Positions 20,460-30,053 of a stretch of DNA of 64,000 nt are shown piece by piece (the first letter of the stretch is position 1; each line of letters starts with the position of its first letter). Below the pieces are notes generated by a model. The model was not told where the DNA came from, did no database searches, and was given only the letters and a program-made list of their open reading frames with translations. Both the position numbers and the translations under genes were made by a program. Origin of the DNA: Proteus columbae (GTDB taxonomy: Bacteria > Pseudomonadota > Gammaproteobacteria > Enterobacterales > Enterobacteriaceae); contig NZ_NGVR01000030.1 in NCBI RefSeq assembly GCF_002777965.1, positions 1 to 64,000 on the forward strand, read 5' to 3'.

Positions 20460-21578
20460 ATGAATTCAGAAAGCCCAATTAAGCATGTCCGCTGGGCAAT
20501 CATGTGTTCGGTAATTGGATTTGCATTAACAGGCTGTGCAGATACACCTTATCGTCCTGCGCCAATTACCTCTGTAAATGATAGCTCTTCAAATAATACG
20601 GTATCAACCGCACCTGTGATGACTAACAGTAATGCGACACCTATTGAAAGAACTACCCCCTTACAATCGTCACCTCCTCCTTCTATTAAGGTGAACTCTG
20701 CGTCGTCTAATGGAGGCATGGATCAGCCTCAAAGCCAGCCTCGTGCTCAAACGTCAGTTGCGACTCAAAATGTAAGCACTAATGGTTCTGGACGAATTGT
20801 GTATAACCGTAACTACGACAGTATTCCGAAAGGAAACTACAACGGTAATACGTACACCGTAAAACGCGGTGATACTATGTTCTATATCGCTTGGATAACA
20901 GATAGTGATGTAAAAGAACTGGCATCAATGAATAACATCCCAGAACCTTATAGCTTAAACGTAGGGCAGGTATTGAATATTGGTAACCGTCAGGTCAACA
21001 CGGGTACTAATACCAATGTCAATACATCGGTTATTAATCAATCAAGTAGCGCTGGTGTTCAAACTGCACACACTAAACCAACAAACAATGGTGCTATGGG
21101 ACCATTGATTACTAAGCCAGCAACAACACAACCAAAGACAACGACTCTGCCACCAACAACAAATACAAATACCACAACTGCGGCAACACCGGCACCAACG
21201 GCAGTTTCTGGTAAGTGGATTTGGCCTGCACAAGGTAATATCATTGAAAGTTACTCAAGTGCGCCTGGTGGTAATAAAGGTATCGATATTGGTGGTACAA
21301 AAGGTTCGCCAATTGTTGCAACGGCTGCGGGTAAAGTAGTTTATGCAGGTAGCGCATTACGCGGTTATGGTAACCTTGTTATCATTAAGCATAATGACGA
21401 ATACCTCAGTGCATATGCACATAACGACACCATTTTGGTGCGTGAACAGCAAAATGTGAATGCGGGTCAGCAAATTGCCACAATGGGTAGTTCTGGAACT
21501 AGTTCTGTCCGACTACACTTTGAGATCCGCTATAAAGAAAAGTCACTCAACCCAATGAGTTATTTACCTAAGAAATAG
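20460..21578 (+). CDS. nlpD: Murein hydrolase activator NlpD
   Basis: Outer-membrane lipoprotein that activates the amidase AmiC during cell separation. The lipobox LTGC puts the lipidated cysteine at residue 26. A long Ser/Thr/Pro/Asn-rich linker surrounds a LysM domain (about 128-171, YTVKRGDTMFYIAW). The C-terminal LytM/peptidase M23 domain starts at about 255. The zinc residues are degenerate (NKGIDIGG where active enzymes have HxGxD; LHFE where they have HxH), as in NlpD, so it is an activator and not an enzyme. The ATG at 20460 follows GGAGAAGG. 372 aa. Confidence 0.94.
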   Translation: MNSESPIKHVRWAIMCSVIGFALTGCADTPYRPAPITSVNDSSSNNTVSTAPVMTNSNATPIERTTPLQSSPPPSIKVNSASSNGGMDQPQSQPRAQTSVATQNVSTNGSGRIVYNRNYDSIPKGNYNGNTYTVKRGDTMFYIAWITDSDVKELASMNNIPEPYSLNVGQVLNIGNRQVNTGTNTNVNTSVINQSSSAGVQTAHTKPTNNGAMGPLITKPATTQPKTTTLPPTTNTNTTTAATPAPTAVSGKWIWPAQGNIIESYSSAPGGNKGIDIGGTKGSPIVATAAGKVVYAGSALRGYGNLVIIKHNDEYLSAYAHNDTILVREQQNVNAGQQIATMGSSGTSSVRLHFEIRYKEKSLNPMSYLPKK

Positions 21579-21620
21579 ATAAGTGGTTTTTTACTCGTAT
21601 AGTGAATAATCCTAAAGTTA

Positions 21621-21654
21621 AGCCCTCTTCTTTACAAAAAGAAGAGGGCTTTTT
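21621..21654 (+). terminator. Strong terminator after nlpD
   Basis: A perfect 13-bp stem (21621-21633 with 21638-21650) with ACAA loop is followed by a T-run. It sits between nlpD and rpoS, so it should limit read-through from any promoter inside nlpD. Confidence 0.92.
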
Positions 21655-21897
21655 CTTATCTGTAATTAATTAAAATATTGAAACAGAATAGATTTTACCT
21701 AAGTATAAGTGCTTATTTGAAGTCGATTAAAAATGAGAGGTCAATATAAAATTATAGATAACGTTAAATTAGACGGTTGATTCTCAACCAATGAATGCGT
21801 ATGCTAAAAATTGTTATATAAAAAATGAATAAAGATTCGTTGTTATTAAAAGATGGACTATAAAACAACCCCTTGTTTAGGTGGGTATTTTTTTTAT
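21655..21897 (+). ncRNA. Possible small RNA or remnant in the nlpD-rpoS gap, ending at a second terminator-like hairpin
   Basis: No protein gene is visible. The hairpin GGTTGA-TTC-TCAACC lies at about 21775-21789. A bulged CCCC...GGTGGG hairpin at 21867-21886 runs into TATTTTTTTT (to 21895). A structured element followed by an intrinsic-terminator-like end is the shape of a small RNA, but I can find no convincing promoter, and the second hairpin is imperfect. This is a hypothesis only. Confidence 0.25.
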
Positions 21898-22152
21898 TAG
21901 ATTATCTTTTTAATAATAGTACGTAATATAAATTATTGGATATTATTTTATTATTATGGGTTTTTATTTGTTTTTTTTAGATGTAAGTAGTCACAAATAG
22001 CGCATCAAATAGAGTAATTTCACGTATAGATAAATATACGTAAAATATAATAAAAAAACTGTTAATAACCTGCACTCAATAGTTAAGTTATATATTGAAT
22101 AAAGAAAGAATAAAATTAACAGTAAAATAGATTATGTTATCTTTTATTTTGT

Positions 22153-22266
22153 AATTCGTTACAAGGGAAAATCAGTAAACCCGTTGTGTCGTGACACAGC
22201 GATAAACTGGTAAACAGACTTTAATCATGAGTCGTTTACCTAAATTATCAAGGGTAGGAGCAGCTG
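22153..22266 (+). promoter_or_regulatory. rpoS 5' leader with conserved small-RNA pairing site
   Basis: The stretch AATTCGTTACAAGGGAAAATC followed by AGTAAACCCG and, just before the start codon, GGGTAGGAGC closely resembles the E. coli rpoS leader. In E. coli the small RNAs DsrA, RprA and ArcZ open an inhibitory stem here with Hfq. From memory, AATTCGTTAC (22153-22162) is the complement of a DsrA segment. The upstream part of the 688-base nlpD-rpoS gap (21898-22152) is A/T-rich and shows nothing else I can name, but probably contains the rpoS promoter. Confidence 0.65.
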
Positions 22267-23250
22267 ATGAGCCAAAGTACGCTAAGAGTAGACGAGTTAT
22301 ATACAGATGAAATTGAAGAGAACATGGAAGAGTTCGATGAAGTTGCTGCAAAAGAGGCAGAAAATGAGTCTGATGCTCAAGATGAAATTGAACTTATTGA
22401 AGGAGTCAACCAGCGTGCGCTCGATGCAACTCAGCTTTATTTAGGAGAAATTGGTTATTCTCCGTTGCTGACCGCTGAAGAAGAAGTTTTCTTTGCCCGT
22501 AGGGCGTTACGTGGCGATATTCCTTCAAGACAACGAATGATAGAAAGTAACCTACGTTTAGTTGTTAAGATCTCTCGTCGTTATACAAACCGAGGGCTTG
22601 CTCTTCTTGATCTTATTGAAGAGGGGAATTTAGGTCTTATTCGTGCTGTTGAAAAATTCGATCCTGAAAAAGGTTTCCGTTTTTCAACTTATGCGACATG
22701 GTGGATACGTCAAACAATTGAACGTGCCATTATGAACCAGACTCGTACTATCCGCCTTCCCATTCATATCGTTAAAGAGCTGAATGTTTATTTAAGAACG
22801 GCAAGAGAATTAGCACATAAACTCGATCACGAGCCTAGTGTTGAAGAAATTGCACAAACATTGGATAAACCAGTTGAAGATGTGAGTAAGATGCTACGTT
22901 TAAACGAACGTATTACTTCTGTTGATACCCCAATTGGCGGCGATTCAGATAAAGCATTACTTGATATTATCTCTGACGAAAATGAAGAAGGACCGGAAGC
23001 AACAATTCAAAATAATAACCTCAAGGAAAATATCATAAAGTGGTTATTTGAATTGAATCCTAAGCAACGTGAAGTATTAGCACGTCGTTTTGGGTTATTA
23101 GGCTATGAAGCAGAAACTTTAGAAGATGTTGGTAGAGAGATTGGTCTAACAAGAGAACGGGTTCGTCAAATTCAAGTTGAAGGACTACGTCGCTTAAAAG
23201 ACATTTTGCAAAGTCAGGGATTATGTATTGAAGCACTTTTCAAAGCATAG
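22267..23250 (+). CDS. rpoS: RNA polymerase sigma factor RpoS (sigma-S)
   Basis: Stationary-phase and general stress sigma factor. Regions in order: 1.2 ([21 protein letters not shown]), 2 ([59 protein letters not shown]), 3 ([10 protein letters not shown]) and 4 ([41 protein letters not shown]). 327 aa (330 in E. coli). The ribosome site GGTAGGAG precedes the ATG. The long structured leader implies post-transcriptional control. Confidence 0.98.
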   Translation: MSQSTLRVDELYTDEIEENMEEFDEVAAKEAENESDAQDEIELIEGVNQRALDATQLYLGEIGYSPLLTAEEEVFFARRALRGDIPSRQRMIESNLRLVVKISRRYTNRGLALLDLIEEGNLGLIRAVEKFDPEKGFRFSTYATWWIRQTIERAIMNQTRTIRLPIHIVKELNVYLRTARELAHKLDHEPSVEEIAQTLDKPVEDVSKMLRLNERITSVDTPIGGDSDKALLDIISDENEEGPEATIQNNNLKENIIKWLFELNPKQREVLARRFGLLGYEAETLEDVGREIGLTRERVRQIQVEGLRRLKDILQSQGLCIEALFKA

Positions 23251-23300
23251 TTAGCCACCCAATTTCTGTTTATAGCTTTAATTGACATATTGTTATTACC

Positions 23301-23337
23301 AAAGCCGATTAGTGGGTTTGCTAATCGGCTTTTCTTT
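23301..23337 (+). terminator. Terminator after rpoS
   Basis: A 12-bp stem AAAGCCGATTAG / CTAATCGGCTTT with an 8-base loop is followed by TTTTCTTT. Confidence 0.92.
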
Positions 23338-23420
23338 ATCTTGTATTATACGATCCAAAACGATAAAACAAGAGCGCAGTCTTGTGCCTCGTTAGCCTGA
23401 TGAAAGTAATAAAGGAAGAT

Positions 23421-24680
23421 ATGAAAGATTATTTTTTAAACGTTACACTAGAGCGTTGCGATTTTAACCAAAATAAAATCTCTCCGAAGGGAATGGTGAG
23501 ATTAATGGCATCAGGTAAAAACTTTTATCTTAATGAAGCAGATTTTGCTAACTCTCAAGATTTTCTTAAACGATTAAAACAAGGTGATGAGCTTAAAATC
23601 TGCGCCGAATTATTGAAAGATGGCAGTTTCTGGGTGCAATGGATTTATCATGATACAAAAGGAAGGCTTGAGCCTGAAAGAAAATTCTCGCTAACAGCAA
23701 AACAACAAAAATGGTTATTACTTGCATTTATTCTGGTATTTGTTGGCGGTTATTGGAGTTATTTTTCGATTCTCAATCTTGAAGTGAACTTCTTTATCGT
23801 TGTCTCCATGGTTATTGCATGCGGAGCAGTGATGGGGGGGATCAGTTATATCGGAGAAAAGGCTTATCGCTATTTTCAGCGTACCAGACCTAAACATAGA
23901 AAGAGAATAAAGGCGCTGGATAAAGTCATCGCCAAGCAAGTATTGATAGCTCCAGATGGCGAGCAACTCATTATTACTGGAGTAAAATCATCACCATTAC
24001 CTTCATTTACCTTGAGTAAAAAGTCGTTTCCTCAAATAAAGCAAAGTAAAGTGCAACGAGTTAGAGGAATAATAAAAATTCATAGTATTAATAGACTTCA
24101 AATACACTCCCGCAATAGTGAGACTGTGATAATGCAAATATCCTGTCTGATTGATAAACATCCTTTTGTATTAAGTTATAGAGAGCGCTTATTTTATTCT
24201 GATCATAACTTATTTCTTGCTGATGGTGATGATGTTGAATTGTTCTTTTGGCAAGCTGAAGATAAGAACTCAGGGCCTGTTGTCTTAGGGGGTTATAATC
24301 ATACAGATAATGGCGCTTATTCAATTTCAGGACAAATGTATATTGGGCATCAGCGCACATATCGTTTATCGCTGTTAATAATCGCATTAGTCAGTGTTTT
24401 TGTATTCTCAATTGTTGCTGGTTTTTCTATTTCCGATGTTTATGATAATGGCAATTATTGGGATAAATGGGATTGGTATTCTATTGGTGATGCCTTTTTA
24501 GGAATGGGTATTATCTATGGTTTAATCATGAGTGGCTTTGCCTTTTTAACTGCATTATTTTCAAACATTTATATTGTATTATCAGAAAAAGGTAATAGCA
24601 GTTATCAAACCCATTTTTTACTTCAGCAGCAATGTATTGAAAGCAAACGACCGCTGTATATTACGGAGCTGCGCCAATGA
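23421..24680 (+). CDS. Unrecognised four-helix membrane protein (first of a pair)
   Basis: I do not recognise this 419-aa protein. Membrane segments are at about 97-117, 121-145, 314-338 and 355-385. A soluble N-terminal domain (1-95) and a central soluble domain (about 150-310, rich in beta-type residues) would lie on the same side of the membrane. No signal peptide or known catalytic motif is seen. The ATG at 23421 has AAGGAAG upstream; in-frame starts further up lack this. The stop overlaps the next ATG (ATGA), so the two genes are coupled and their products probably act together. The interval between rpoS and mutS is known in enterobacteria as a variable insertion site, so this pair is probably accessory. 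Confidence 0.75.
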   Translation: MKDYFLNVTLERCDFNQNKISPKGMVRLMASGKNFYLNEADFANSQDFLKRLKQGDELKICAELLKDGSFWVQWIYHDTKGRLEPERKFSLTAKQQKWLLLAFILVFVGGYWSYFSILNLEVNFFIVVSMVIACGAVMGGISYIGEKAYRYFQRTRPKHRKRIKALDKVIAKQVLIAPDGEQLIITGVKSSPLPSFTLSKKSFPQIKQSKVQRVRGIIKIHSINRLQIHSRNSETVIMQISCLIDKHPFVLSYRERLFYSDHNLFLADGDDVELFFWQAEDKNSGPVVLGGYNHTDNGAYSISGQMYIGHQRTYRLSLLIIALVSVFVFSIVAGFSISDVYDNGNYWDKWDWYSIGDAFLGMGIIYGLIMSGFAFLTALFSNIYIVLSEKGNSSYQTHFLLQQQCIESKRPLYITELRQ

Positions 24681-25831
24681 ATCCTTTTTTCCGTAAGCCT
24701 TTTATCATCACCACAAGCTTATTTATTTTAAGCTTACTACTTTTTTATGGTGTGCTTTTTCATGGTTTTGCCTCTAAGTGGCAATGGAAAAATGAAAACT
24801 CCGCTGAATTATCTTCATATCCTTATTCTCATTATGATTGGCGTAAGGTTTTTTATGCTTCTAGTGGGATATTAATTAAAACTGAATCTGATAGTGGGCG
24901 ATATGACGTAGATATTTATGGTCGACTTCATCGTCAAGATAATCAGAGAAAATATACGCTGTATTTTTCTGATAAAGAAGGCACACGCTTTGTATCACAA
25001 GGCCAAGGTAGCTTTTATAACGCTTATTGTATTATTGATAAATGTGTTTTATTTACAGAGCAAGGACGCCAAAGTATAGATTTAGCAGAGTTTACAGTAG
25101 CAGATTTAATACCTTGGCAAGAGACTAAAGATGGCTATTATCGTTTTCCTTTAGCGCTTATCGGTGGAAAACTACTCTTTTCACAAACAACATCACAATT
25201 AGTATTAGTTGATAATAAGACGATAATGACAAGTTTAGATGAAGGTGAAAGCTGGGAATATTCAGTTAATACAGAAGATCTGGTGAAGCAGTATTACGCT
25301 GAGGATTTCGGTGAGTTTACACAATTTCATTATGCTCTTTCAGGTGATTCTCTTATTATTTTCTACAATCATCATTACACAACAAACACGTTAGAAATCA
25401 CGCTAAATTTAGTAAATAAAGAAGTAACAAAAACACGCTGGCTCCCTTTGCGTGTTAAAGACGTTGCTCAAAATGATAAAGGTGATATCTATTTTATTGC
25501 TCAACATGCTTCTCGTGATCTCTATTTTGTGGTTCAGCGTCAAGCTGATGGAGATTTAGAAACTTTCTATGAAAGTGGTTATAAATATCTAAATGATTTG
25601 ATGATAAGTAATGATAGTTTGATTTTAAATAAAGGCCGTAACGATGATAAAATTACGCTAGTTTTTTCATTAGAAACAAAAGATTATAATTCTTATGAGA
25701 AAATTAATGACGATATGATGTTTAATCCTGCTTTATCTTCATTTATTCGTTTGTTTGACAATTACGGCGATGAAGACACTCTACTGTTATTGGGTGAACG
25801 GCTGAAATATAGCCATGCTTTAATTAAATAG
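24677..25831 (+). CDS. Unrecognised membrane-anchored exported protein with an Asp-box (second of a pair)
   Basis: 384 aa, function unknown. One N-terminal membrane helix (about 10-32) follows a basic start, so most of the protein should be periplasmic. At about residues 186-193 the sequence TSLDEGESWEYS fits the Asp-box / BNR pattern SxDxGxxW found in sialidase-type beta-propellers. The flanking sequence is a run of short hydrophobic strands (LVLVDN, LIIFYN, IYFIAQ), consistent with a propeller. Only one clear Asp-box is seen. Overlaps the upstream four-helix gene by 4 bases. A sensor or scaffold role with that partner is an inference from coupling only. Confidence 0.72.
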   Translation: MNPFFRKPFIITTSLFILSLLLFYGVLFHGFASKWQWKNENSAELSSYPYSHYDWRKVFYASSGILIKTESDSGRYDVDIYGRLHRQDNQRKYTLYFSDKEGTRFVSQGQGSFYNAYCIIDKCVLFTEQGRQSIDLAEFTVADLIPWQETKDGYYRFPLALIGGKLLFSQTTSQLVLVDNKTIMTSLDEGESWEYSVNTEDLVKQYYAEDFGEFTQFHYALSGDSLIIFYNHHYTTNTLEITLNLVNKEVTKTRWLPLRVKDVAQNDKGDIYFIAQHASRDLYFVVQRQADGDLETFYESGYKYLNDLMISNDSLILNKGRNDDKITLVFSLETKDYNSYEKINDDMMFNPALSSFIRLFDNYGDEDTLLLLGERLKYSHALIK

Positions 25832-25884
25832 AGTTATATTTATCTCTGACTCTCTTAGCTTGAAAAATGATAAAAAAACATAAA

Positions 25885-25914
25885 AAAGGCTCCGTGAAAT
25901 CAAACAGAGCCTTT
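25885..25914. terminator. Terminator between the unknown pair and mutS
   Basis: The 8-bp stem AAAGGCTC / GAGCCTTT with a 14-base loop lies between convergent genes. The minus-strand side (for mutS) runs into a long T-tract; the plus-strand tail is CTTTATT. Confidence 0.82.
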
Positions 25915-25946
25915 CTTTATTATCAGTATGTTGTACTTGTTATGGC

Positions 25947-28511
25947 TTATTTTGCCATCTCTTTTAAGCGATAAAGTTGTTCTAATGCTTGTCGTGGTGT
26001 TAGGGCATCAGGATCGATTTTATCCAACGCTAGTTCAATCGCTGAAGGCTCCGCTTCTGTTAATAGCATCAGTTGTGATGTTTCAACATGACCAGAGCCA
26101 GAGTTACCTGATAGCATTTCAAGCTCTTTTAATTTCTGCTTAGCTCGGCGGATAACTTCTTTTGGGACACCCGCCAATGCAGCAACAGCTAAACCATAGC
26201 TTTTACTGGCTGCACCTTCTTGCACGCTGTGCATAAAGGCAATTGTGTCGCCATGCTCGACTGCATCTAAGTGAATATTTGCAGTACCTTCTAATTTCTC
26301 AGGTAGCGTGGTTAATTCAAAATAGTGGGTTGCAAAGAGTGTCATTGCTTTAATACGATTAGCTAAGTTTTCAGCACATGCCCAAGCCAGAGATAATCCA
26401 TCATAAGTTGATGTACCTCGACCAATCTCATCCATTAAGACCAAGCTGTTTTCAGTCGCATTATGCAAAATATTAGCGGTTTCGGTCATTTCAACCATAA
26501 AGGTAGAACGACCAGAAGCAAGGTCATCAGAAGCTCCTACACGCGTAAAGATACGATCGACCGGGCCAATTAAGGCTTTTTCAGCAGGTACAAAGCTACC
26601 AACATAAGCAAGTAAAGTAATTAGTGCAGCTTGGCGCATATAAGTACTTTTACCCCCCATATTAGGGCCTGTAATGATCAATAAGCGACGTTGAGGTGCT
26701 AACTGTAATGGGTTTGAAATAAAAGGTTCGCTAAGGACTTGTTCAACAACAGGGTGACGTCCCCCTGTGATTTGAATACCTGTTTTTTCACTCAATTCTG
26801 GGCGAGTATAATTTAATGATTCAGCACGTTCTGCAAGGTTAGAGAGAACATCTGTTTCAGCTAAAGCCTCAGCACTAATTTGTAATGCAGTAAGGTGGGG
26901 TAATAGCTTTTCAAAAATCTCTTCATAAAGCATTTTTTCGATAGCTAATGCTTTACCTTTAGACGTTAATACCTTGTCTTCATACTCTTTTAATTCAGGA
27001 ATGATGTAACGCTCAGCATTTTTCAACGTTTGGCGACGAACATAATGCATAGGCACTAAATTGCTTTGTCCACGGCTGACTTGAATGTAATAACCATGTA
27101 CGCCATTAAAGCCAACTTTAAGGGTATCAATACCCCATTTTTCACGTTCACGAATTTCAAGTTTATCAAGGTAATCACTTGCGCCATCGGCTAAGGCTCG
27201 CCATTCGTCTAATTCGGCATTATAACCAGAGGCGATAACACCACCGTCACGCACTAATACAGGCGGTGTTTCAACAATGGCATTTTCAAGTAGTTCACAT
27301 AATTCATCGAACTGACTAATACGCTTTTGTAATTCTTTAATGTAAGGCATATCGGCTTGTTCAAGCACTTGATGAATATCGTGATATTGCTGAAATGCAT
27401 GGCGCATACGAGAGAGATCACGAGGACGTGCTGATCGTAACGCTAAACGGGCTAATACGCGTTCTAAATCGCCGACTTGGCGTAAAAAAGGCTGCAATTC
27501 AAAATAGAGCGGTTGTAATGCACTAATTGCATCTTGGCGTTTGATAAGTTGTTCACGTTGGCGTAACGGCGAGTGTATCCAACGTTTCAGCATACGACTG
27601 CCCATCGGGGTAACACAAAGGTCAAGTACGGATGCCAGTGTATTATCGGTACCCCCTGCAAGATTTTGCGTTAATTCAAGATTACGACGAGTTGCCGCAT
27701 CTAAAATAATTGAATCTTGAGGGCGTTCCATCGTGATACTACGGATATGAGGTAATGCAGTGCGTTGTGTGTCTTTCACATATTGCAATAAGCACCCTGC
27801 AGCGCAGAGTGCTAAATGTGCATTTTCAACACCAAAGCCGGTTAAATCACGAGTACCAAATTGCAGATTCAGTTGTTGCCTTGCTGTTTCTGGTTCAAAT
27901 TCCCAGATAGGGCGGCGACGTAGACCTTGCTGACGCTCAATAAGAGTCATTGATTCAAAGGTTTCAGGATAGAGCAATTCGGCTGGGTGAGTGCGTTGTA
28001 ATTCGGCAATCATGCTTTCACTATCTGGCATTTCAGTAACACGAAAACGTCCGGATGTGATATCTAACGTCGCATAGCCAAATGCGCCATTTTTATCTTG
28101 CCAAATAGCTGCTAATAGGTTGTCTTGGCGTTCTTCAAGTAAGGCTTCATCAGTGACAGTACCTGGTGTAACAATACGAATAACTTTGCGTTCAACAGGG
28201 CCTTTACTGGTTGCAGGATCGCCAATTTGTTCACAAATAGCGACGGACTCCCCTAGTTGAACTAATTTAGCGAGATAGTTTTCAACAGCATGATGTGGAA
28301 CACCCGCCATAGGAATAGGCTGGCCTGCGGACTGACCCCGTTTTGTTAATGAAATATCTAATAAGCGAGAGGCTTTTTTAGCATCATCAAAAAACAGTTC
28401 ATAAAAGTCACCCATACGATAAAACAGTAAGATTTCAGGATGTTCTGCTTTAATCTTAAGATACTGCTGCATCATTGGTGTGTGGGAGTCTAAGTGTTGA
28501 ATGTCAGTCAT
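25947..28511 (-). CDS. mutS: DNA mismatch repair protein MutS
   Basis: Recognises mismatches and small loops and recruits MutL. The N-terminal mismatch-binding motif is visible as [10 protein letters not shown] (Phe-x-Glu, about residues 30-39). The connector, lever and clamp domains follow. The ATPase Walker [10 protein letters not shown] is at about 613-621, Walker B is [12 protein letters not shown], and the signature ATHYFELT follows. 854 aa (853 in E. coli), intact. It is transcribed toward rpoS, whereas E. coli mutS is divergently placed with a different interval. Confidence 0.97.
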   Translation of the reverse strand: MTDIQHLDSHTPMMQQYLKIKAEHPEILLFYRMGDFYELFFDDAKKASRLLDISLTKRGQSAGQPIPMAGVPHHAVENYLAKLVQLGESVAICEQIGDPATSKGPVERKVIRIVTPGTVTDEALLEERQDNLLAAIWQDKNGAFGYATLDITSGRFRVTEMPDSESMIAELQRTHPAELLYPETFESMTLIERQQGLRRRPIWEFEPETARQQLNLQFGTRDLTGFGVENAHLALCAAGCLLQYVKDTQRTALPHIRSITMERPQDSIILDAATRRNLELTQNLAGGTDNTLASVLDLCVTPMGSRMLKRWIHSPLRQREQLIKRQDAISALQPLYFELQPFLRQVGDLERVLARLALRSARPRDLSRMRHAFQQYHDIHQVLEQADMPYIKELQKRISQFDELCELLENAIVETPPVLVRDGGVIASGYNAELDEWRALADGASDYLDKLEIREREKWGIDTLKVGFNGVHGYYIQVSRGQSNLVPMHYVRRQTLKNAERYIIPELKEYEDKVLTSKGKALAIEKMLYEEIFEKLLPHLTALQISAEALAETDVLSNLAERAESLNYTRPELSEKTGIQITGGRHPVVEQVLSEPFISNPLQLAPQRRLLIITGPNMGGKSTYMRQAALITLLAYVGSFVPAEKALIGPVDRIFTRVGASDDLASGRSTFMVEMTETANILHNATENSLVLMDEIGRGTSTYDGLSLAWACAENLANRIKAMTLFATHYFELTTLPEKLEGTANIHLDAVEHGDTIAFMHSVQEGAASKSYGLAVAALAGVPKEVIRRAKQKLKELEMLSGNSGSGHVETSQLMLLTEAEPSAIELALDKIDPDALTPRQALEQLYRLKEMAK

Positions 28512-29079
28512 GTTGTTGTCTGTCTTAACGTATTGAATTTTGAGTTATTTGTGAAAATCTGTTGTTACACTGCATTTCGTTCTATTTCACAAGCATTGTT
28601 CGATCATATCACAAGGTTTCAGTCTGTTGTTTTAATGATCCAAATATCTTTTTAGATCGAAACCAAATAATTTTACATACTATAATATCGTTGATTAACC
28701 ATTAATGGCAATTTGTACTTTTTCTGAAAATTCTTTAGTTTTAATTTATTACATATTGATTTAAATGATATTTTATTACACTGATAAATAAAGTGAGATA
28801 CCATTTACACATAAAATATAAATACGCAAATTACAAAAATAAGACAAGATATTTAAATACTAAACATAAGAAAATCATTTCTTTTGCGGTACAACTCGCA
28901 TAAAAGGAATTTGTTAGCTATTTTTCGATTTTTAATAGATGTAAAAAAATCAAGTAAGAGTAAGAATAAAAGTCATAAGGTATCTTATGGATAATTAAAC
29001 AAAAAATAGATTAATAATATTTTTAGTCATAGTCTTACAGTCGCTAGATTTTCTTGAAATAAACATAAAGAGCCACATT
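28512..29079. other. A/T-rich gap between mutS and fic
   Basis: 568 bases with no gene I can support. It must hold the mutS promoter (minus) and the fic promoter (plus). The perfect palindromic hairpin CATAAG-GTAT-CTTATG at 28974-28989, about 90 bases before fic, is a candidate operator. Long A/T runs would suit H-NS silencing; that is inference. Confidence 0.45.
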
Positions 29080-29847
29080 ATGAGTCGCAAATATTCACCA
29101 CCTTATACAATTACACCTTCAATTCTTAACACTGTGGCAGAAATTAGTGAGTTATTAGGGTATTGGTCAGCGACGGGAAAATTAGCCTCACCACAATTAC
29201 GTAAAGAAAACCGTATTCGTACCATTCAGGCCTCTTTAGCGATAGAGCAAAATAGCTTATCCACTAAGCAAGTCACTGCAATTATGGATGGAAAACAGGT
29301 CTTAGGACCTGTTAAAGAAATCCAAGAAGTCCGTAATGCCATTCTAGCCTATGAAAAAATACCTGATTGGGATGGTAATAATGCAGAACATTTCCTTAAT
29401 GCTCATGCTTTATTAATGCAAGGGCTTATCGACTATCCAGAGGCTTGGCGTAATGGTAATGTCGGTATTTATCGTGATAGCCAATTAATTCATATGGCAC
29501 CACCTTCAAGCCAAATAGTAAGATTGATAGCATCTTTATTTGATTGGTTAAAATCCACTGATATTCATCCGTTAATTAAAAGCTGTGTATTTCACTATGA
29601 ATTAGAATTTATTCATCCATTTTCTGATGGAAATGGTCGTATGGGACGATTATGGCAATCTGTTATTTTAAGCAAATGGCGTACAGAGTTAGCTTGGTTG
29701 CCTGTTGAAACACTTATCCAGCAACATCAAGATGATTATTATCGAGTATTGGGGGAGGCCGATAAATTAAGTGACAGTACCTGCTTTATTGATTTTATAT
29801 TAAAGCTTATTGCTCAAGCGTTAAAAGAAGGAATTGAAAATAGCTAA
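29080..29847 (+). CDS. Fic-domain protein (probable AMP-transferase)
   Basis: The Fic core motif HPFSDGNGRMGR is complete at residues 179-190, with catalytic H179 and the DGNGR anion-binding loop. Such proteins usually transfer AMP from ATP to hydroxyls on target proteins. An N-terminal helix carries SLAIEQNSLS (S52, E56), resembling the inhibitory motif (S/T)xxxE(G/N) of self-contained class II Fic proteins, but with Q at the last place. A flap segment (IHMAPPSSQIVRLI, about 137-150) and a C-terminal winged-helix-like tail complete the usual layout. 255 aa. It stands alone with no obvious antitoxin gene, consistent with built-in inhibition. The target is unknown. Confidence 0.88.
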   Translation: MSRKYSPPYTITPSILNTVAEISELLGYWSATGKLASPQLRKENRIRTIQASLAIEQNSLSTKQVTAIMDGKQVLGPVKEIQEVRNAILAYEKIPDWDGNNAEHFLNAHALLMQGLIDYPEAWRNGNVGIYRDSQLIHMAPPSSQIVRLIASLFDWLKSTDIHPLIKSCVFHYELEFIHPFSDGNGRMGRLWQSVILSKWRTELAWLPVETLIQQHQDDYYRVLGEADKLSDSTCFIDFILKLIAQALKEGIENS

Positions 29848-29931
29848 TATAGGATATCTATACATTCTTTAAAAAATATTTATAAATATATAACGTTATA
29901 TTTAAGTAAATATACCTTATTAATCAACTCA

Positions 29932-29954
29932 CAATACTCTTATAGAGAGTATTG
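29932..29954. promoter_or_regulatory. Perfect 9-bp hairpin between fic and the DUF3829 lipoprotein
   Basis: CAATACTCT / AGAGTATTG with a TATAG loop, 85 bases after the fic stop and about 100 bases before the next start. No T-run follows, so it may be a weak terminator for fic or an operator for the lipoprotein gene. Confidence 0.4.
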
Positions 29955-30053
29955 TTGCGACGCTTCAAATTAATTTAATAAATAATAGTCATTAATTATT
30001 AAACTCATTATAGTTTATAGCGAGTTGGTTACTTAATAATATAATGAGGGATT

